DNA of 64,000 bases from Mycobacterium aquaticum (GTDB taxonomy: Bacteria > Actinomycetota > Actinomycetes > Mycobacteriales > Mycobacteriaceae), in contig NZ_MVHF01000011.1 of NCBI RefSeq assembly GCF_002086485.1, forward strand, positions 1 through 64,000, given 5' to 3'. Below, one piece after another: positions 25,686 through 34,130 of the stretch (within the stretch, counting starts at the first letter, position 1; the number at the start of each line of letters is the position of its first letter). The notes under the pieces are model-generated. The model was not told the origin of the DNA and did not search any database. It saw only the letters and a program-made list of their open reading frames with translations. The position numbers and the translations under genes were made by a program.

Positions 25686-26720
25686 ATGACCGCGAGAGCA
25701 GCCAACCCCGAGTCGGACCCGCTGGGCCCGGACTCGCTGACGTGGAAATACTTCGGCGACCTGCGCACGGGCATGCTGGGCGTGTGGATCGGCGCCATCC
25801 AGAACATGTACCCCGAGCTGGGCGCCGGAGTCGAGGAGCACTCGATTTTGCTGCGCGAACCGTTGCAGCGGGTGGCGCGGTCGGTGTACCCGATCATGGG
25901 CGTCGTCTACGACGGTGAGCGGGCCGCGGCGACCGGCGCGCAGATCAAGGCCTTCCACACCACCATCAAGGGCGTCGACGCCGAGGGCAGGCGCTATCAC
26001 GCGCTGAACCCAGAGACCTTCTACTGGGCACACGCCACGTTCTTCATGCTGATCCTCAAGACCGCCGAGTACTTCTGCGGCGGGCTGACCGAGGCCGAGA
26101 AACGCCAACTGTTCGACGAGCACGTGCAGTGGTACCGCATGTACGGCATGAGCATGCGGCCCGTACCCGAGACCTGGGAGGACTTCCAGGAATACTGGGA
26201 CGCCAAGTGCCGCGACGAGCTGGAGATCAACCGCGCCACGCTCGACATCTTCAACATCCGGATTCCGAAACCGTGGTTCGTCCTGATGCCCACCCCGGTC
26301 TGGGACCAACTGTTCCGACCGTTGGTGGGCGCGCAGCGGTGGATCGCCGCAGGCCTGTTCGATCCGACGTTGCGGGAAAAGGCGGGGATGCGCTGGACCC
26401 CGGGTGACGAGGTGCTGCTCCGGATCTTCGGCAAGCTCGTCGAGCTGGCCTTCGTGGCCGTGCCCGACGAGATCAGGCTGCATCCGCGGGCGTTGTCGGC
26501 CTACCGGCGCGCGTCGGGCAAGATCCCGGCCGACGCGCCACTGGTCGAAGCACCGAGTTTCACGGCCCCGCCACGAGATCGCCGCGGTATGCCGATGCAC
26601 TATCTGCCGCACCGCAAGACATTGCTCGACCGGGCGGGTTCGCTGGTGCACACGACGTTCTCGCTGTCGGTGCTGCGGCCGGCACGGAAGCCGGCCCACC
26701 ACCGGACCAGCGCGGCTTAG
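25686..26720 (+). CDS. DUF2236 (MpaB-like, oxygenase-type) protein
   Basis: A 344-residue protein of the DUF2236 family, whose studied members include the latex-clearing protein Lcp and ER-bound mycophenolate-pathway MpaB (haem oxygenases). Family blocks seen include the early SLTWKYFGDLRTGMLGVWIG and the central HALNPETFYWAHATFFM with a candidate haem histidine, and EHVQWYRMYGMSMRPVPETW. Substrate unknown. GAGG at 25677-25680 precedes the ATG. It corresponds to Rv1645c by position. Its stop overlaps that of ridA on the other strand, marking the edge of the sugar-acid island. Confidence 0.85.
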   Translation: MTARAANPESDPLGPDSLTWKYFGDLRTGMLGVWIGAIQNMYPELGAGVEEHSILLREPLQRVARSVYPIMGVVYDGERAAATGAQIKAFHTTIKGVDAEGRRYHALNPETFYWAHATFFMLILKTAEYFCGGLTEAEKRQLFDEHVQWYRMYGMSMRPVPETWEDFQEYWDAKCRDELEINRATLDIFNIRIPKPWFVLMPTPVWDQLFRPLVGAQRWIAAGLFDPTLREKAGMRWTPGDEVLLRIFGKLVELAFVAVPDEIRLHPRALSAYRRASGKIPADAPLVEAPSFTAPPRDRRGMPMHYLPHRKTLLDRAGSLVHTTFSLSVLRPARKPAHHRTSAA

Positions 26721-27121
26721 CCGACGGCAGCGAGCGCGTCGATCTCGACCAGCATCACTTCGTGCGGCAGATCGACGAATACCGTTGTCCGGCACGGCAG
26801 CTGGTCGGACTTGACGTTCTCGGCGATGAACTCGCCGTAGACCTCGTTCATGGCGGCGAAATCCTCGCGTTTGGTGAGGTAGACCCGGAACATCAGCACG
26901 TCGTCGACCCCCGCGCCGCCTGCGGCGAGGATCGCCTTGACGTTCTCCAGGGTGCGGCGGGTCTGCGCCTTGACGTCGCCCTCGCCGATGTAGGTGTTGG
27001 TCGCGGGGTCCATCGGGCCCTGGCCGGAAACCTGCAACAGCCCACCCTTGCGGATGCCCTGGCTGAAGGTGTGGGCGGGCGCCGGAGCGCCGTCGGTGCG
27101 GACGACCTGTGAGTCAGACAT
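26717..27121 (-). CDS. RidA family imine/enamine deaminase
   Basis: A 134-residue YjgF/YER057c/UK114 protein. It has the catalytic arginine in LPCRTTVFVDLP and the conserved GLLQVSGQGPMDP start. RidA hydrolyses reactive 2-aminoacrylate-type enamines/imines released by PLP ammonia-lyases, which fits the adjacent PLP enzyme at 29120. ATG 27121 has AGAGG seven bases upstream. Last gene of the kinase-iclR-ridA unit; its TAA overlaps the convergent DUF2236 stop. Confidence 0.9.
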   Translation of the reverse strand: MSDSQVVRTDGAPAPAHTFSQGIRKGGLLQVSGQGPMDPATNTYIGEGDVKAQTRRTLENVKAILAAGGAGVDDVLMFRVYLTKREDFAAMNEVYGEFIAENVKSDQLPCRTTVFVDLPHEVMLVEIDALAAVG

Positions 27122-27160
27122 GTTGATACCTCTCATTTTTCGTGCTTCCCGGTGATGGGT

Positions 27161-27910
27161 TCATGGGCGCGGACGATAGCCGCAGTCGGCGGAGATCCGT
27201 TGGCATACCGCCTGCAGCGGCTCGAGCAGCTCGAGCAACTGGTCGAACGGCAGCACCACCTCGGGCACCGATACCGACACCGCAGCGACGACCTTGCCGG
27301 ACGCGCCGCGAACCGGAACCCCGATGCAGTTGATCGACGGCTCGTTCTCCTCGCGATCCTGGGCCCAACCTTGGGCCCGGACGGATTCGATCTCGCGCAG
27401 GTACGCCTCGGGAGTGGTGATGGTGTTGGCGGCGCGCTTGGTGAAGTCCATGGCCGCCACGATCGGCCGCAGCTCGGCATCGGGAAGGTCGGCCAGGATC
27501 ACCTTGGCCACCGCGGTGGAATTCAGGTTGGCGCTCAAGCCGATTCGTGAGTACATCCTGATGAGGTCGTGCGATTCGAGTTTGTCGATGTAGACGACGC
27601 TGTCGCCTTCCATCGCGGCGACGTGTGTGGTGCGGCCGTAGGTGCGGTTGAACTCGACGAGGTGACGCGAGGCAATCTGCCGGATCTCGCGCTGGTCGGC
27701 GCCGTATTCGGCGAGCTCGAAGATCCGTGACCCGAGGTGGTAGCGGTTGTCGTGGTCGCGGTAGACGAACCGCTCGTCGGCCAGGGTGCGCAGCAGACGT
27801 AACACGGTCGTCTTGTGCACGTCGGTCGCCGCGGCGAGTTCGTCCAGCGTGGCCGGACCGCCACCGAGGTGGATCAGCAGGTGCAGGGCGCGGCCGAGGC
27901 TCTGGCTCAC
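27161..27910 (-). CDS. IclR-family transcriptional regulator
   Basis: A 249-residue regulator with an N-terminal winged helix (LDELAAATDVHKTTVLRLLRTLADERFV) and a C-terminal IclR effector domain (HVAAMEGDSVVYIDKLESHD to CIGVPVRGASGKVVAAVSVS). IclR members near sugar-acid genes often sense KDG-like molecules (KdgR). It starts three bases after the kinase stop. The likely target is the divergent region at 29046-29091. Confidence 0.9.
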   Translation of the reverse strand: MSQSLGRALHLLIHLGGGPATLDELAAATDVHKTTVLRLLRTLADERFVYRDHDNRYHLGSRIFELAEYGADQREIRQIASRHLVEFNRTYGRTTHVAAMEGDSVVYIDKLESHDLIRMYSRIGLSANLNSTAVAKVILADLPDAELRPIVAAMDFTKRAANTITTPEAYLREIESVRAQGWAQDREENEPSINCIGVPVRGASGKVVAAVSVSVPEVVLPFDQLLELLEPLQAVCQRISADCGYRPRP

Positions 27911-27913
27911 GGA

Positions 27914-28996
27914 TCAGACCCTGTCCTGCACCGAAATGCCCGATGCGGTGACGGTTGTGGCCGCCCATTGCCGTTCCGAGCAGCTGAGCAGTTGCCGGGC
28001 CAGCGCTTCTGGCGGTGGCGGGGCCGAGTCGGCGACGACGGTGAGGGTGACCGCCGCACCGAGGTGGCCGCGCCGCAGGCAGGTGGCCGTGTCCTCGCCG
28101 CGCACGATCCCGCTGAGAAAGCCTGCGGCGAACGCGTCACCGGCTCCGACGGGTTCGACCACCTCGACGCTCAACGCGGGAACGACGATCGTGGCGCCCG
28201 CGCGGTCGACGGCGATGGCCCGGCGGGCACCGTCTTTGATGACCAGCGCGCTCGGGGCGGGCAGGATGTGGCGCAGCTCGGCCGGGTCGGCCGTGCCCAT
28301 GACGCGCAGCGCCTCGTCCGCGCCGACGAGGACCAGGTCGGCGCGGTTGGCGAGGTCGACCACCTTCGCCGGGTCGCCGTCGGGCCACAGCTGTTCACGC
28401 CAGTTCACGTCGAAGCTCACCCGCCCCGTGATGCCCGGGCGGTCGGTCAGCAGCCGGCGCATCATCGCCAGGCAGGTGTCGGACAGCGCCGCCGTGATGC
28501 CACTGCAGTGCACCACCGACGCGTGCGCGAAGGCTGCCGCCAGGGCCGGCGAATCGAGGAACGCCGGCGTCATCGCCGAGGCCGCCGAACCGGATCTGGT
28601 GTAGCGGCTGACCGTTTGCGGCTCGCCGGTCGCGTCGGGCGCGGTGACCTTGGAGTAGTGGCCGGTGGGCCGGGTCGGGTCGATCTCGACGGCGGAGACG
28701 TCGACCCCGCGCGCGATCAGTTCCGATCGGATCAGAGCGCCGAACTCGTCGTCGCCCAGGCGGCCGACGAACGCGGCCGGGATGCCCCAGGCGACGAGGC
28801 CCGCCGCCACGTTGGCTTCCGCACCGGCCAGGTGCAGTCCGGCTTGAGCACCGGCCAGGTGCAGTCCGGCTTGAGCACCGGCCAGGTGCAGTCCAGCTTG
28901 AGCACCGGCCAGGTGCGAATTCGCGTCAGCGGTCAGCACGAGCGGCTCACCGAGGCATGCGACACCCCGGACCGGGGTTGTGGTCGGTTCCTGCAC
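27914..28996 (-). CDS. PfkB-family sugar kinase, probable 2-keto-3-deoxygluconate kinase
   Basis: About 360 residues with the ribokinase fold: start GVACLGEPLVLTADAN, GAEANVAAGLVAWG (substrate loop), and the C-terminal ATP/anion-hole motif PVGAGDAFAAGF with the catalytic aspartate. With the KDPG aldolase at 32039 it would phosphorylate KDG. The substrate loop is interrupted by an in-frame tandem repeat (AGAQAGLHL three times). I chose GTG 28996, which has AAGGA five bases upstream; ATG 29050 or 29041 would add an unstructured, Thr/Arg-rich leader. First gene of the kinase-iclR-ridA unit. Confidence 0.82.
   Translation of the reverse strand: MQEPTTTPVRGVACLGEPLVLTADANSHLAGAQAGLHLAGAQAGLHLAGAQAGLHLAGAEANVAAGLVAWGIPAAFVGRLGDDEFGALIRSELIARGVDVSAVEIDPTRPTGHYSKVTAPDATGEPQTVSRYTRSGSAASAMTPAFLDSPALAAAFAHASVVHCSGITAALSDTCLAMMRRLLTDRPGITGRVSFDVNWREQLWPDGDPAKVVDLANRADLVLVGADEALRVMGTADPAELRHILPAPSALVIKDGARRAIAVDRAGATIVVPALSVEVVEPVGAGDAFAAGFLSGIVRGEDTATCLRRGHLGAAVTLTVVADSAPPPPEALARQLLSCSERQWAATTVTASGISVQDRV
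28821..28916 (-). repeat. 27-bp in-frame tandem repeat (about 3.5 units) inside the kinase gene
   Basis: Three head-to-tail 27-base units (28821-28847, 28848-28874, 28875-28901; one base differs in the third) and a partial fourth, each encoding AGAQAGLHL. The copy adds 27 residues directly before the AGAEANVA substrate motif. The length is a multiple of three, so copy-number change keeps the frame. Confidence 0.9.
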
Positions 28997-29045
28997 AGCC
29001 GTCCTTCGGTCGGTAGAGGATTGACGCGGCGTCGGCGTCATGTTA

Positions 29046-29091
29046 GACATGTCACACCAAATTATGCAACTCTCATTGCACCATATGCAAC
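29046..29091. promoter_or_regulatory. divergent control region of the sugar-acid island (candidate IclR operator)
   Basis: Between the kinase and ammonia-lyase starts lie TATGCAAC at 29063-29070 and again at 29084-29091, exactly 21 bp apart, with an inverted TTGCA (29076-29080) between them, and a palindrome GACATGTC at 29046-29053. Two-turn spacing fits a dimer-of-dimers regulator such as IclR. Inferred only. Confidence 0.45.
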
Positions 29092-29119
29092 GTAGCAGGT
29101 CGATATAGGGGAACTGACG

Positions 29120-30430
29120 ATGACGACGCGCAGCGAGCCGACGCTGGACGCCCAGGCAGTGCAGGTCATGGCGGCCGAGCGGCTGTCCGTACTGGACAAA
29201 GCGCTGCCCGCTTCGGCGGCCGGTCTCACCACCGCAGAATTCCTGGCCACCCGGCCACGACTGTCGTCGTTCATGACACCGGTGATGACGCTCGACGATT
29301 CGGCCCTCGAGGCCAACGTGGCCGCCATGGCGCAGTGGTGCGCCGACCGTGGTGTCGAACTGGCCCCGCACGGCAAGACCACCATGTCGCCGGTGCTGTG
29401 GGATCGGCAGCTTCGCAGCGGCGCGTGGGGAGTCACGTTGGCGACGGCCAGCCAGGTGCGGGTGGGCGTGCATTTCGGTGTGCAGCGCATCCAGCTGGCC
29501 AATGCCCTGGTCGATCCGGGTGCACTGCAGTGGCTCGCCCAGGCGATGACCGAGCACCCCGAACTGGAGGTGCTCACCTGGGCCGACTCCCCCGGCACCA
29601 TCGATGCGATGGAGCGCGCGCTCACCGACGTGCCCGTTCCCCGGCCGATCCCGGTACTCGTCGAGCTGGGTGCGACCGGCGGACGAACCGGGGCACGCTC
29701 GGTCGATGAGGCGACGGCAGTCGCCGAGTGGATCGCGGCAAGCCCGGTGCTGCGGGTGGCAGGCGTGTCCGGTTACGAGGGCGCGCTGGCACACGATTCC
29801 TCGGCGCAATCGCTCGCGCGGGTGCGTACCTACCTGCAGGACATGGCGGCCTTGCACAACCGGATCGAGACCGCGGGGCATTACCCACCCGACGGTCCGG
29901 TGTATGTGACCGCCGGCGGCAGTGCGTATTTCGATGTTGTCGCCGAGGTCCTGGCGCCGCTGGCCGGTGGGCGAACCCATGTGGTGGTCCGCGCCGGGGC
30001 GGCGATCATCCACGATGACGGGTTCTACACCGGGATCACACCGTTCGCGCGCGACCCGGAACACCACTATCAGCTGCGGTCGGCGATGCATACGTGGGCC
30101 CGGGTGGTGTCGCGGCCCGAACCCGGCCTGGCGCTGCTCGACGCAGGCAAGCGCGACGTCCCGTTCGACGAGGGACTGCCGACCCCACAGCTCGTCGCCG
30201 CAGAACTCGGAGCTCCGGCCCGCCCGCTCGCCGATGCGACGATCACCGCGGTCAACGACCAGCACGCATTCCTGCGCCTCCCACCGGACTCAGATCTGCG
30301 CGTCGGTGACGTTGTGCGGCTGGGTCTTTCGCACCCGTGCACGGCCTTCGACAAGTGGCGCTGGATCCCGGTCCTGGCCGACGACAGCGATGATCCGCCC
30401 GTGGTCGACCTCATCCGCACCTACTTCTGA
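29120..30430 (+). CDS. PLP-dependent D-serine dehydratase-like ammonia-lyase
   Basis: A 436-residue fold-type III PLP enzyme of the D-threonine aldolase / D-serine dehydratase / 'amino acid deaminase' group. The PLP lysine is in LAPHGKTTMSP (about residue 90), and the C-terminal SHPCTAFDKWRW holds the His/Cys pair that binds zinc in eukaryotic-type D-serine dehydratases. In this operon the best candidate reaction is removal of ammonia from D-glucosaminate to give KDG; D-serine or D-threonine are alternatives. GGGGA precedes the ATG. The next gene starts four bases after its stop. Confidence 0.8.
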   Translation: MTTRSEPTLDAQAVQVMAAERLSVLDKALPASAAGLTTAEFLATRPRLSSFMTPVMTLDDSALEANVAAMAQWCADRGVELAPHGKTTMSPVLWDRQLRSGAWGVTLATASQVRVGVHFGVQRIQLANALVDPGALQWLAQAMTEHPELEVLTWADSPGTIDAMERALTDVPVPRPIPVLVELGATGGRTGARSVDEATAVAEWIAASPVLRVAGVSGYEGALAHDSSAQSLARVRTYLQDMAALHNRIETAGHYPPDGPVYVTAGGSAYFDVVAEVLAPLAGGRTHVVVRAGAAIIHDDGFYTGITPFARDPEHHYQLRSAMHTWARVVSRPEPGLALLDAGKRDVPFDEGLPTPQLVAAELGAPARPLADATITAVNDQHAFLRLPPDSDLRVGDVVRLGLSHPCTAFDKWRWIPVLADDSDDPPVVDLIRTYF

Positions 30431-30434
30431 TCCG

Positions 30435-32042
30435 ATGCGCACCCTCATCCGCGCCGCCACCGTCGTCGATGGCACTGAGACGCCACGGTATTCGGCCGAT
30501 GTTCTCGTCGATGGCGACCGCATCGCCGAGATCGACCGAGATGGTCACGGCCCGGCCGACGCGGACCGGGTGATCGATGCGGCCGGGCTGGTCCTGGCGC
30601 CGGGATTCATCGACATGCACGCCCATTCGGACCTGCAGGTCCTGCTGAACCCGGCCCATCCGTCGCGGATCACCCAAGGGGTGACCACCGAGGTGCTCGG
30701 GCAGGACGGGCTGTCCTACGCCCCGGTCACGTCCGAGGTGCTGGCCGTCGTCCGGCGCAAGATCGCGGGCTGGAATTCCGATCCGGCCGATTTCGACTTC
30801 GACTGGCGTTCGGTCGGCGAGTATCTCGACCGGCTCGATCGCGGAATCGCCACCAACGCGGCCTATCTCGTCCCGCACGGTGTGGTGCGCGCGCTTGCCG
30901 TCGGCTGGGATGACACGCCGGCGTCGGACGCGCAGATCAGCGAGATGCAGCGCATCGTGGGTCAGGCGATGACCGAGGGCGCCGTCGGCCTGTCCCTCGG
31001 CCTGACCTATACCCCCGGCATGTACGCCGACAACGCCGAGCTGCTGGCCCTGTGCCGCACCGTGGCCGCCCACGGCGGGTACTTCTCCCCCCACCACCGC
31101 TCCTACGGCGCGGGTGCGCTGCAGGCCTATGCGGAGATGATCGACCTCGCCATCCGGTCAGGGTGCGCTCTGCACCTCGCGCACGCCACCCTGAACTTCG
31201 GCCCGAACAAGGGCCGCGCTCCTGAGTTGCTGGCGATGCTCGACGCCGCAGCCGCGGCGGGCGCCGACGTCAGCCTCGACACCTACCCATACCTGCCCGG
31301 CGCCACCACGCTGTCGGCGATCCTGCCGAGCTGGGCGTCGGCGGGCAGCACCGGGGACACGCTGGCGCGCTTGACCGATCCTGCTGCGCTGGCCCGCATT
31401 CGCGAGCATCTTGAGGTCACCGGATCCGACGGGTGTCACGGGGTGACCGCAGAGTGGAACACCATCGAGATCAGCGGGGTACAGAGCCCGTCGTTGAATC
31501 ACTATGTGGGACAGACAATTGCGGACATCGCGGCGGCGGAGGGTCGCGAACCGTTCGACGTGTGCATCGACATTCTGCACCGGGACCAACTCGGCAGTGG
31601 AATCCTGCAACACGTCGGACACGAGGAGAACGTACAAGCCATCATGCGAGATCCCCGGCACACCGCAGGCAGCGACGGGCTGCTGGTCGGCGCGAAACCG
31701 CACCCCCGTGCATGGGGCACCTTCGCGCGCTATCTCGGTCACTACTGCCGCGACCTCGGGCTGATGTCGCTGGAGGAATGCGTCGGCCACCTCAGCGGAC
31801 GGCCGGCACGTCGGTTGCGGTTGACCGACCGGGGTTTCGTTCGCCGGGGTTTCGCCGCCGACCTGGCGCTGTTCGATCCCGACACGGTCGCCGACACGGC
31901 GACCTACGACCAGCCGCGGCAAGCCGCCGCGGGATTCACCCACGTGTTCGTGCGGGGCCAATTGGCGCTGGACGACGGGGAACTCACCGGAGCGACGGCA
32001 GGACGATCGCTGCGCCGCCACCCAGACGGAGGAACTCGATGA
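30435..32042 (+). CDS. N-acyl-D-amino-acid deacylase (amidohydrolase)
   Basis: A 535-residue metal-dependent amidohydrolase of the D-aminoacylase family: FIDMHAHSDLQ metal motif (about residues 61-71), histidines in LHLAHATLNFG and LQHVGHEENV, and the aspartate in AGSDGLLVGAKPHPRAWGTF. Such enzymes cut N-acetyl from D-amino acids; here the likely substrate is N-acetyl-D-glucosaminate, which resembles an N-acyl D-amino acid at C2. ATG 30435 follows the previous stop by four bases and the stop overlaps the aldolase start. Confidence 0.85.
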   Translation: MRTLIRAATVVDGTETPRYSADVLVDGDRIAEIDRDGHGPADADRVIDAAGLVLAPGFIDMHAHSDLQVLLNPAHPSRITQGVTTEVLGQDGLSYAPVTSEVLAVVRRKIAGWNSDPADFDFDWRSVGEYLDRLDRGIATNAAYLVPHGVVRALAVGWDDTPASDAQISEMQRIVGQAMTEGAVGLSLGLTYTPGMYADNAELLALCRTVAAHGGYFSPHHRSYGAGALQAYAEMIDLAIRSGCALHLAHATLNFGPNKGRAPELLAMLDAAAAAGADVSLDTYPYLPGATTLSAILPSWASAGSTGDTLARLTDPAALARIREHLEVTGSDGCHGVTAEWNTIEISGVQSPSLNHYVGQTIADIAAAEGREPFDVCIDILHRDQLGSGILQHVGHEENVQAIMRDPRHTAGSDGLLVGAKPHPRAWGTFARYLGHYCRDLGLMSLEECVGHLSGRPARRLRLTDRGFVRRGFAADLALFDPDTVADTATYDQPRQAAAGFTHVFVRGQLALDDGELTGATAGRSLRRHPDGGTR

Positions 32043-32668
32043 ACGAACTCGATGCGCTCAAGGCCGACCGGGTGCTGACCGTGGTGCGGGCCGACAACAT
32101 TCCCGACGCCGCCGACCTGTGCCACGCGCTCGCCGCAGGCGGCATCCGCACCGTCGAATTGACCTTCACCACACCCAATGTGCTCGATCACATACGAGGT
32201 TGCGCAGACGCGGTCGCGCGAGCAGGCATCCTGCTGGGCGTCGGCACAGTGATGACCGGCGACCAGGCCGCGGCAGCGATCGACGCCGGAGCCGCATTTC
32301 TGGTGACGCCCGGGCTTCGGCCCGCCGTCGCCGAAGTGGCCGTGGCGGCCGGCGTCCCGGTGTTCCTCGGCGCACTCACCCCGAGCGAGGTGGCACAAGC
32401 CGTCGACCTCGGTTCCACGGCCGTGAAGATCTTCCCCGCCAGCAGCATGGGCCCGAAGTACCTGTCCGATCTACACGGCCCGTATCCCGACGTCGACCTC
32501 GTGCCGTCGGGCGGCATCAACGCCGACAACGCACGGGCCTATCTCGACGCGGGCGCGTTGGCGGTCACTGCCGGTACCGGTGTGGTGCTACCCACCGAGG
32601 TCGCCGCGGGCAATTGGGCCGAAATCACCAGCCGCGCCGCAAGTTTCGTCGCTGCGATGGGCAGCTAG
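32039..32668 (+). CDS. KDPG / 4-hydroxy-2-oxoglutarate aldolase
   Basis: A 209-residue class I aldolase of the Eda family. The Schiff-base lysine is in TAVKIFPASSMGP and the base glutamate in RTVELTFTTPN; VPSGGINADN binds the phosphate end. It would split 2-keto-3-deoxy-6-phosphogluconate to pyruvate and glyceraldehyde 3-phosphate. Its ATG overlaps the deacylase stop. Together with the PfkB kinase it shows that the pathway ends in KDG/KDPG. Confidence 0.92.
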   Translation: MNELDALKADRVLTVVRADNIPDAADLCHALAAGGIRTVELTFTTPNVLDHIRGCADAVARAGILLGVGTVMTGDQAAAAIDAGAAFLVTPGLRPAVAEVAVAAGVPVFLGALTPSEVAQAVDLGSTAVKIFPASSMGPKYLSDLHGPYPDVDLVPSGGINADNARAYLDAGALAVTAGTGVVLPTEVAAGNWAEITSRAASFVAAMGS

Positions 32669-32674
32669 GCCGGC

Positions 32675-34066
32675 ATGACCACCATGGTGCACTGGCTGCA
32701 GCACGACACCGCCGGACTGCTGACGCTGGCCGTGGTCGCCATCGCGCTGCTGCTGGCGTTGATCATCAAGCTCAAGCTGGAACCGTTCATCGCCCTGATC
32801 GTGGTGAGCATCGCGGTCGCCCTGGTCGCCGGTATTTCGGTGGCCGATCTGGTCGGCACGCCTGCCAAATCCGGGGATTCGCTGCTGGAGAAGGGTTTCG
32901 GCAGCATCCTCGGCCATATCACCGTGATCATCGGGCTGGGTACGGTCCTGGGCGCCATGCTCGAACGTTCCGGCGGCGCCGACGTGCTGACCACCCGGCT
33001 GCTGAACCTGTTCGGCCCCAAGGGCGCTCCGCTGGCGATGGGTGTCACCGGACTGGTTCTGGGGATCCCGATCTTCTTCGACATCGGCATCTTCATCCTC
33101 GCGCCACTGGTGTACGTAGCGGCAAAACGCGGCGGAAAGTCGTTGGTGCTCTACGCGATGCCGATGCTGGCCGGCCTGTCGATGACACACGCCTTCTTGC
33201 CGCCGCATCCGGGTCCGGTCGCCGCGGCCGGACTGCTGCACGTGAGCCTCGGTTGGCTCATCATCATGGGGCTGGCGTGCGGTATCCCGGCGTGGTTCGT
33301 CAGCGGCGTGGTGTGGGGCTCGTGGATCGGCAAACGCGTGCTCGTCGACGTGCCTGACGAATTGATCCCCGAAGAGGAAGAGGCCGACACCGCAAATCCG
33401 CCGTCGATTGGCCTCATCGCGTTCATCATTCTGGCGCCGATGCTGATGATCTTGGCGGCGACCGTGTCGGATGTGGTGCTGAAAGAGGGCCGGCTGCGGT
33501 CGACGCTCACCCTGATCGGCACCCCGGCCATCGCGCTGACCATTGCGGTGCTGCTGGCGTTGTATCTGCTGGGAATCCGACGGGGCATCTCGGCCCCCGA
33601 TCTCGCCAAGATCAGTGCGGCGTCGCTGCGTCCCGTCGGGATGATCCTGCTGGTCGTCGGGGCCGGCTCGTTCTTCGGGGCCGTGTTGCGCGCCACCGGG
33701 ATCGGCAAGGCCCTGGCCGACTCGATGACCGAGGTCGGGCTGCCGGTGATCCTGTCGGCCTATCTGATCAGTTGCGCGCTGCGGATCGCGCAGGGCTCGG
33801 CGACCGTCGCGATCGTCACCACCGCTGGCATCATCGAGACCTCCATCAGCGCAGGGCATTACAGCCCCGCCCAGATCGCGCTGATCGTGGTGGCGGTGTC
33901 CGCAGGATCGATCATCGCCAGCCACGTCAATGATGGCGGGTTCTGGATCGTGTCGCGCTACTTCAACATGTCGGTCAAGGACACCCTGAAAACCTGGACG
34001 GTCCTTGAGACGATCCTGTCGGTCGTGGGTTTCGCAGCGGCCGGCCTGATCTGGCTGGCCATCTGA
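32675..34066 (+). CDS. GntP-family sugar-acid:proton symporter
   Basis: A 463-residue inner-membrane protein with about 12 hydrophobic helices and GntP blocks such as IFFDIGIFILAPLVY, HAFLPPHPGPVAAAG and ASHVNDGGFWIVSRYF. GntP/GntT proteins import gluconate and related aldonic acids, in line with an amino-sugar-acid substrate. It is the last gene of the plus-strand operon, six bases after the aldolase stop; a palindromic repeat follows immediately. Confidence 0.9.
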   Translation: MTTMVHWLQHDTAGLLTLAVVAIALLLALIIKLKLEPFIALIVVSIAVALVAGISVADLVGTPAKSGDSLLEKGFGSILGHITVIIGLGTVLGAMLERSGGADVLTTRLLNLFGPKGAPLAMGVTGLVLGIPIFFDIGIFILAPLVYVAAKRGGKSLVLYAMPMLAGLSMTHAFLPPHPGPVAAAGLLHVSLGWLIIMGLACGIPAWFVSGVVWGSWIGKRVLVDVPDELIPEEEEADTANPPSIGLIAFIILAPMLMILAATVSDVVLKEGRLRSTLTLIGTPAIALTIAVLLALYLLGIRRGISAPDLAKISAASLRPVGMILLVVGAGSFFGAVLRATGIGKALADSMTEVGLPVILSAYLISCALRIAQGSATVAIVTTAGIIETSISAGHYSPAQIALIVVAVSAGSIIASHVNDGGFWIVSRYFNMSVKDTLKTWTVLETILSVVGFAAAGLIWLAI

Positions 34067-34069
34067 ACC

Positions 34070-34130
34070 GCGGGCAGACACCTGGGTCCCGGAACGCCGG
34101 CGTGTCGCGGACCTACGTGTCTGCTCGCGC
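34070..34130. repeat. dispersed palindromic element, copy 3 (GntP-tsnR junction)
   Basis: Arms 34070-34091 and 34107-34128 pair at 17 of 22 positions, with GGCAGAC/GTCTGC-type ends. The segment GGCGTGTCGCGGACCTA is shared with copy 2. It sits between two convergent genes and overlaps the 3' end of tsnR, supplying that gene's last codons and TAG stop (34113-34115). Confidence 0.7.

Noticed and set aside
28821..28916. CRISPR array in the 27-bp repeat.
   Set aside because: Units are directly adjacent with no spacers, keep the reading frame of a kinase, and there are no cas genes.
29120..32042. Simple D-serine/D-amino-acid degradation operon.
   Set aside because: Not excluded for the two enzymes alone, but the linked KDG-type kinase, KDPG aldolase and GntP permease would have no role in it, so a sugar-acid route is preferred.
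26717..34066. Island as an integrated mobile element.
   Set aside because: No integrase, transposase, flanking direct repeat or adjacent tRNA was found; the left edge is a stop-codon overlap with a core gene. Horizontal origin is possible but not shown.
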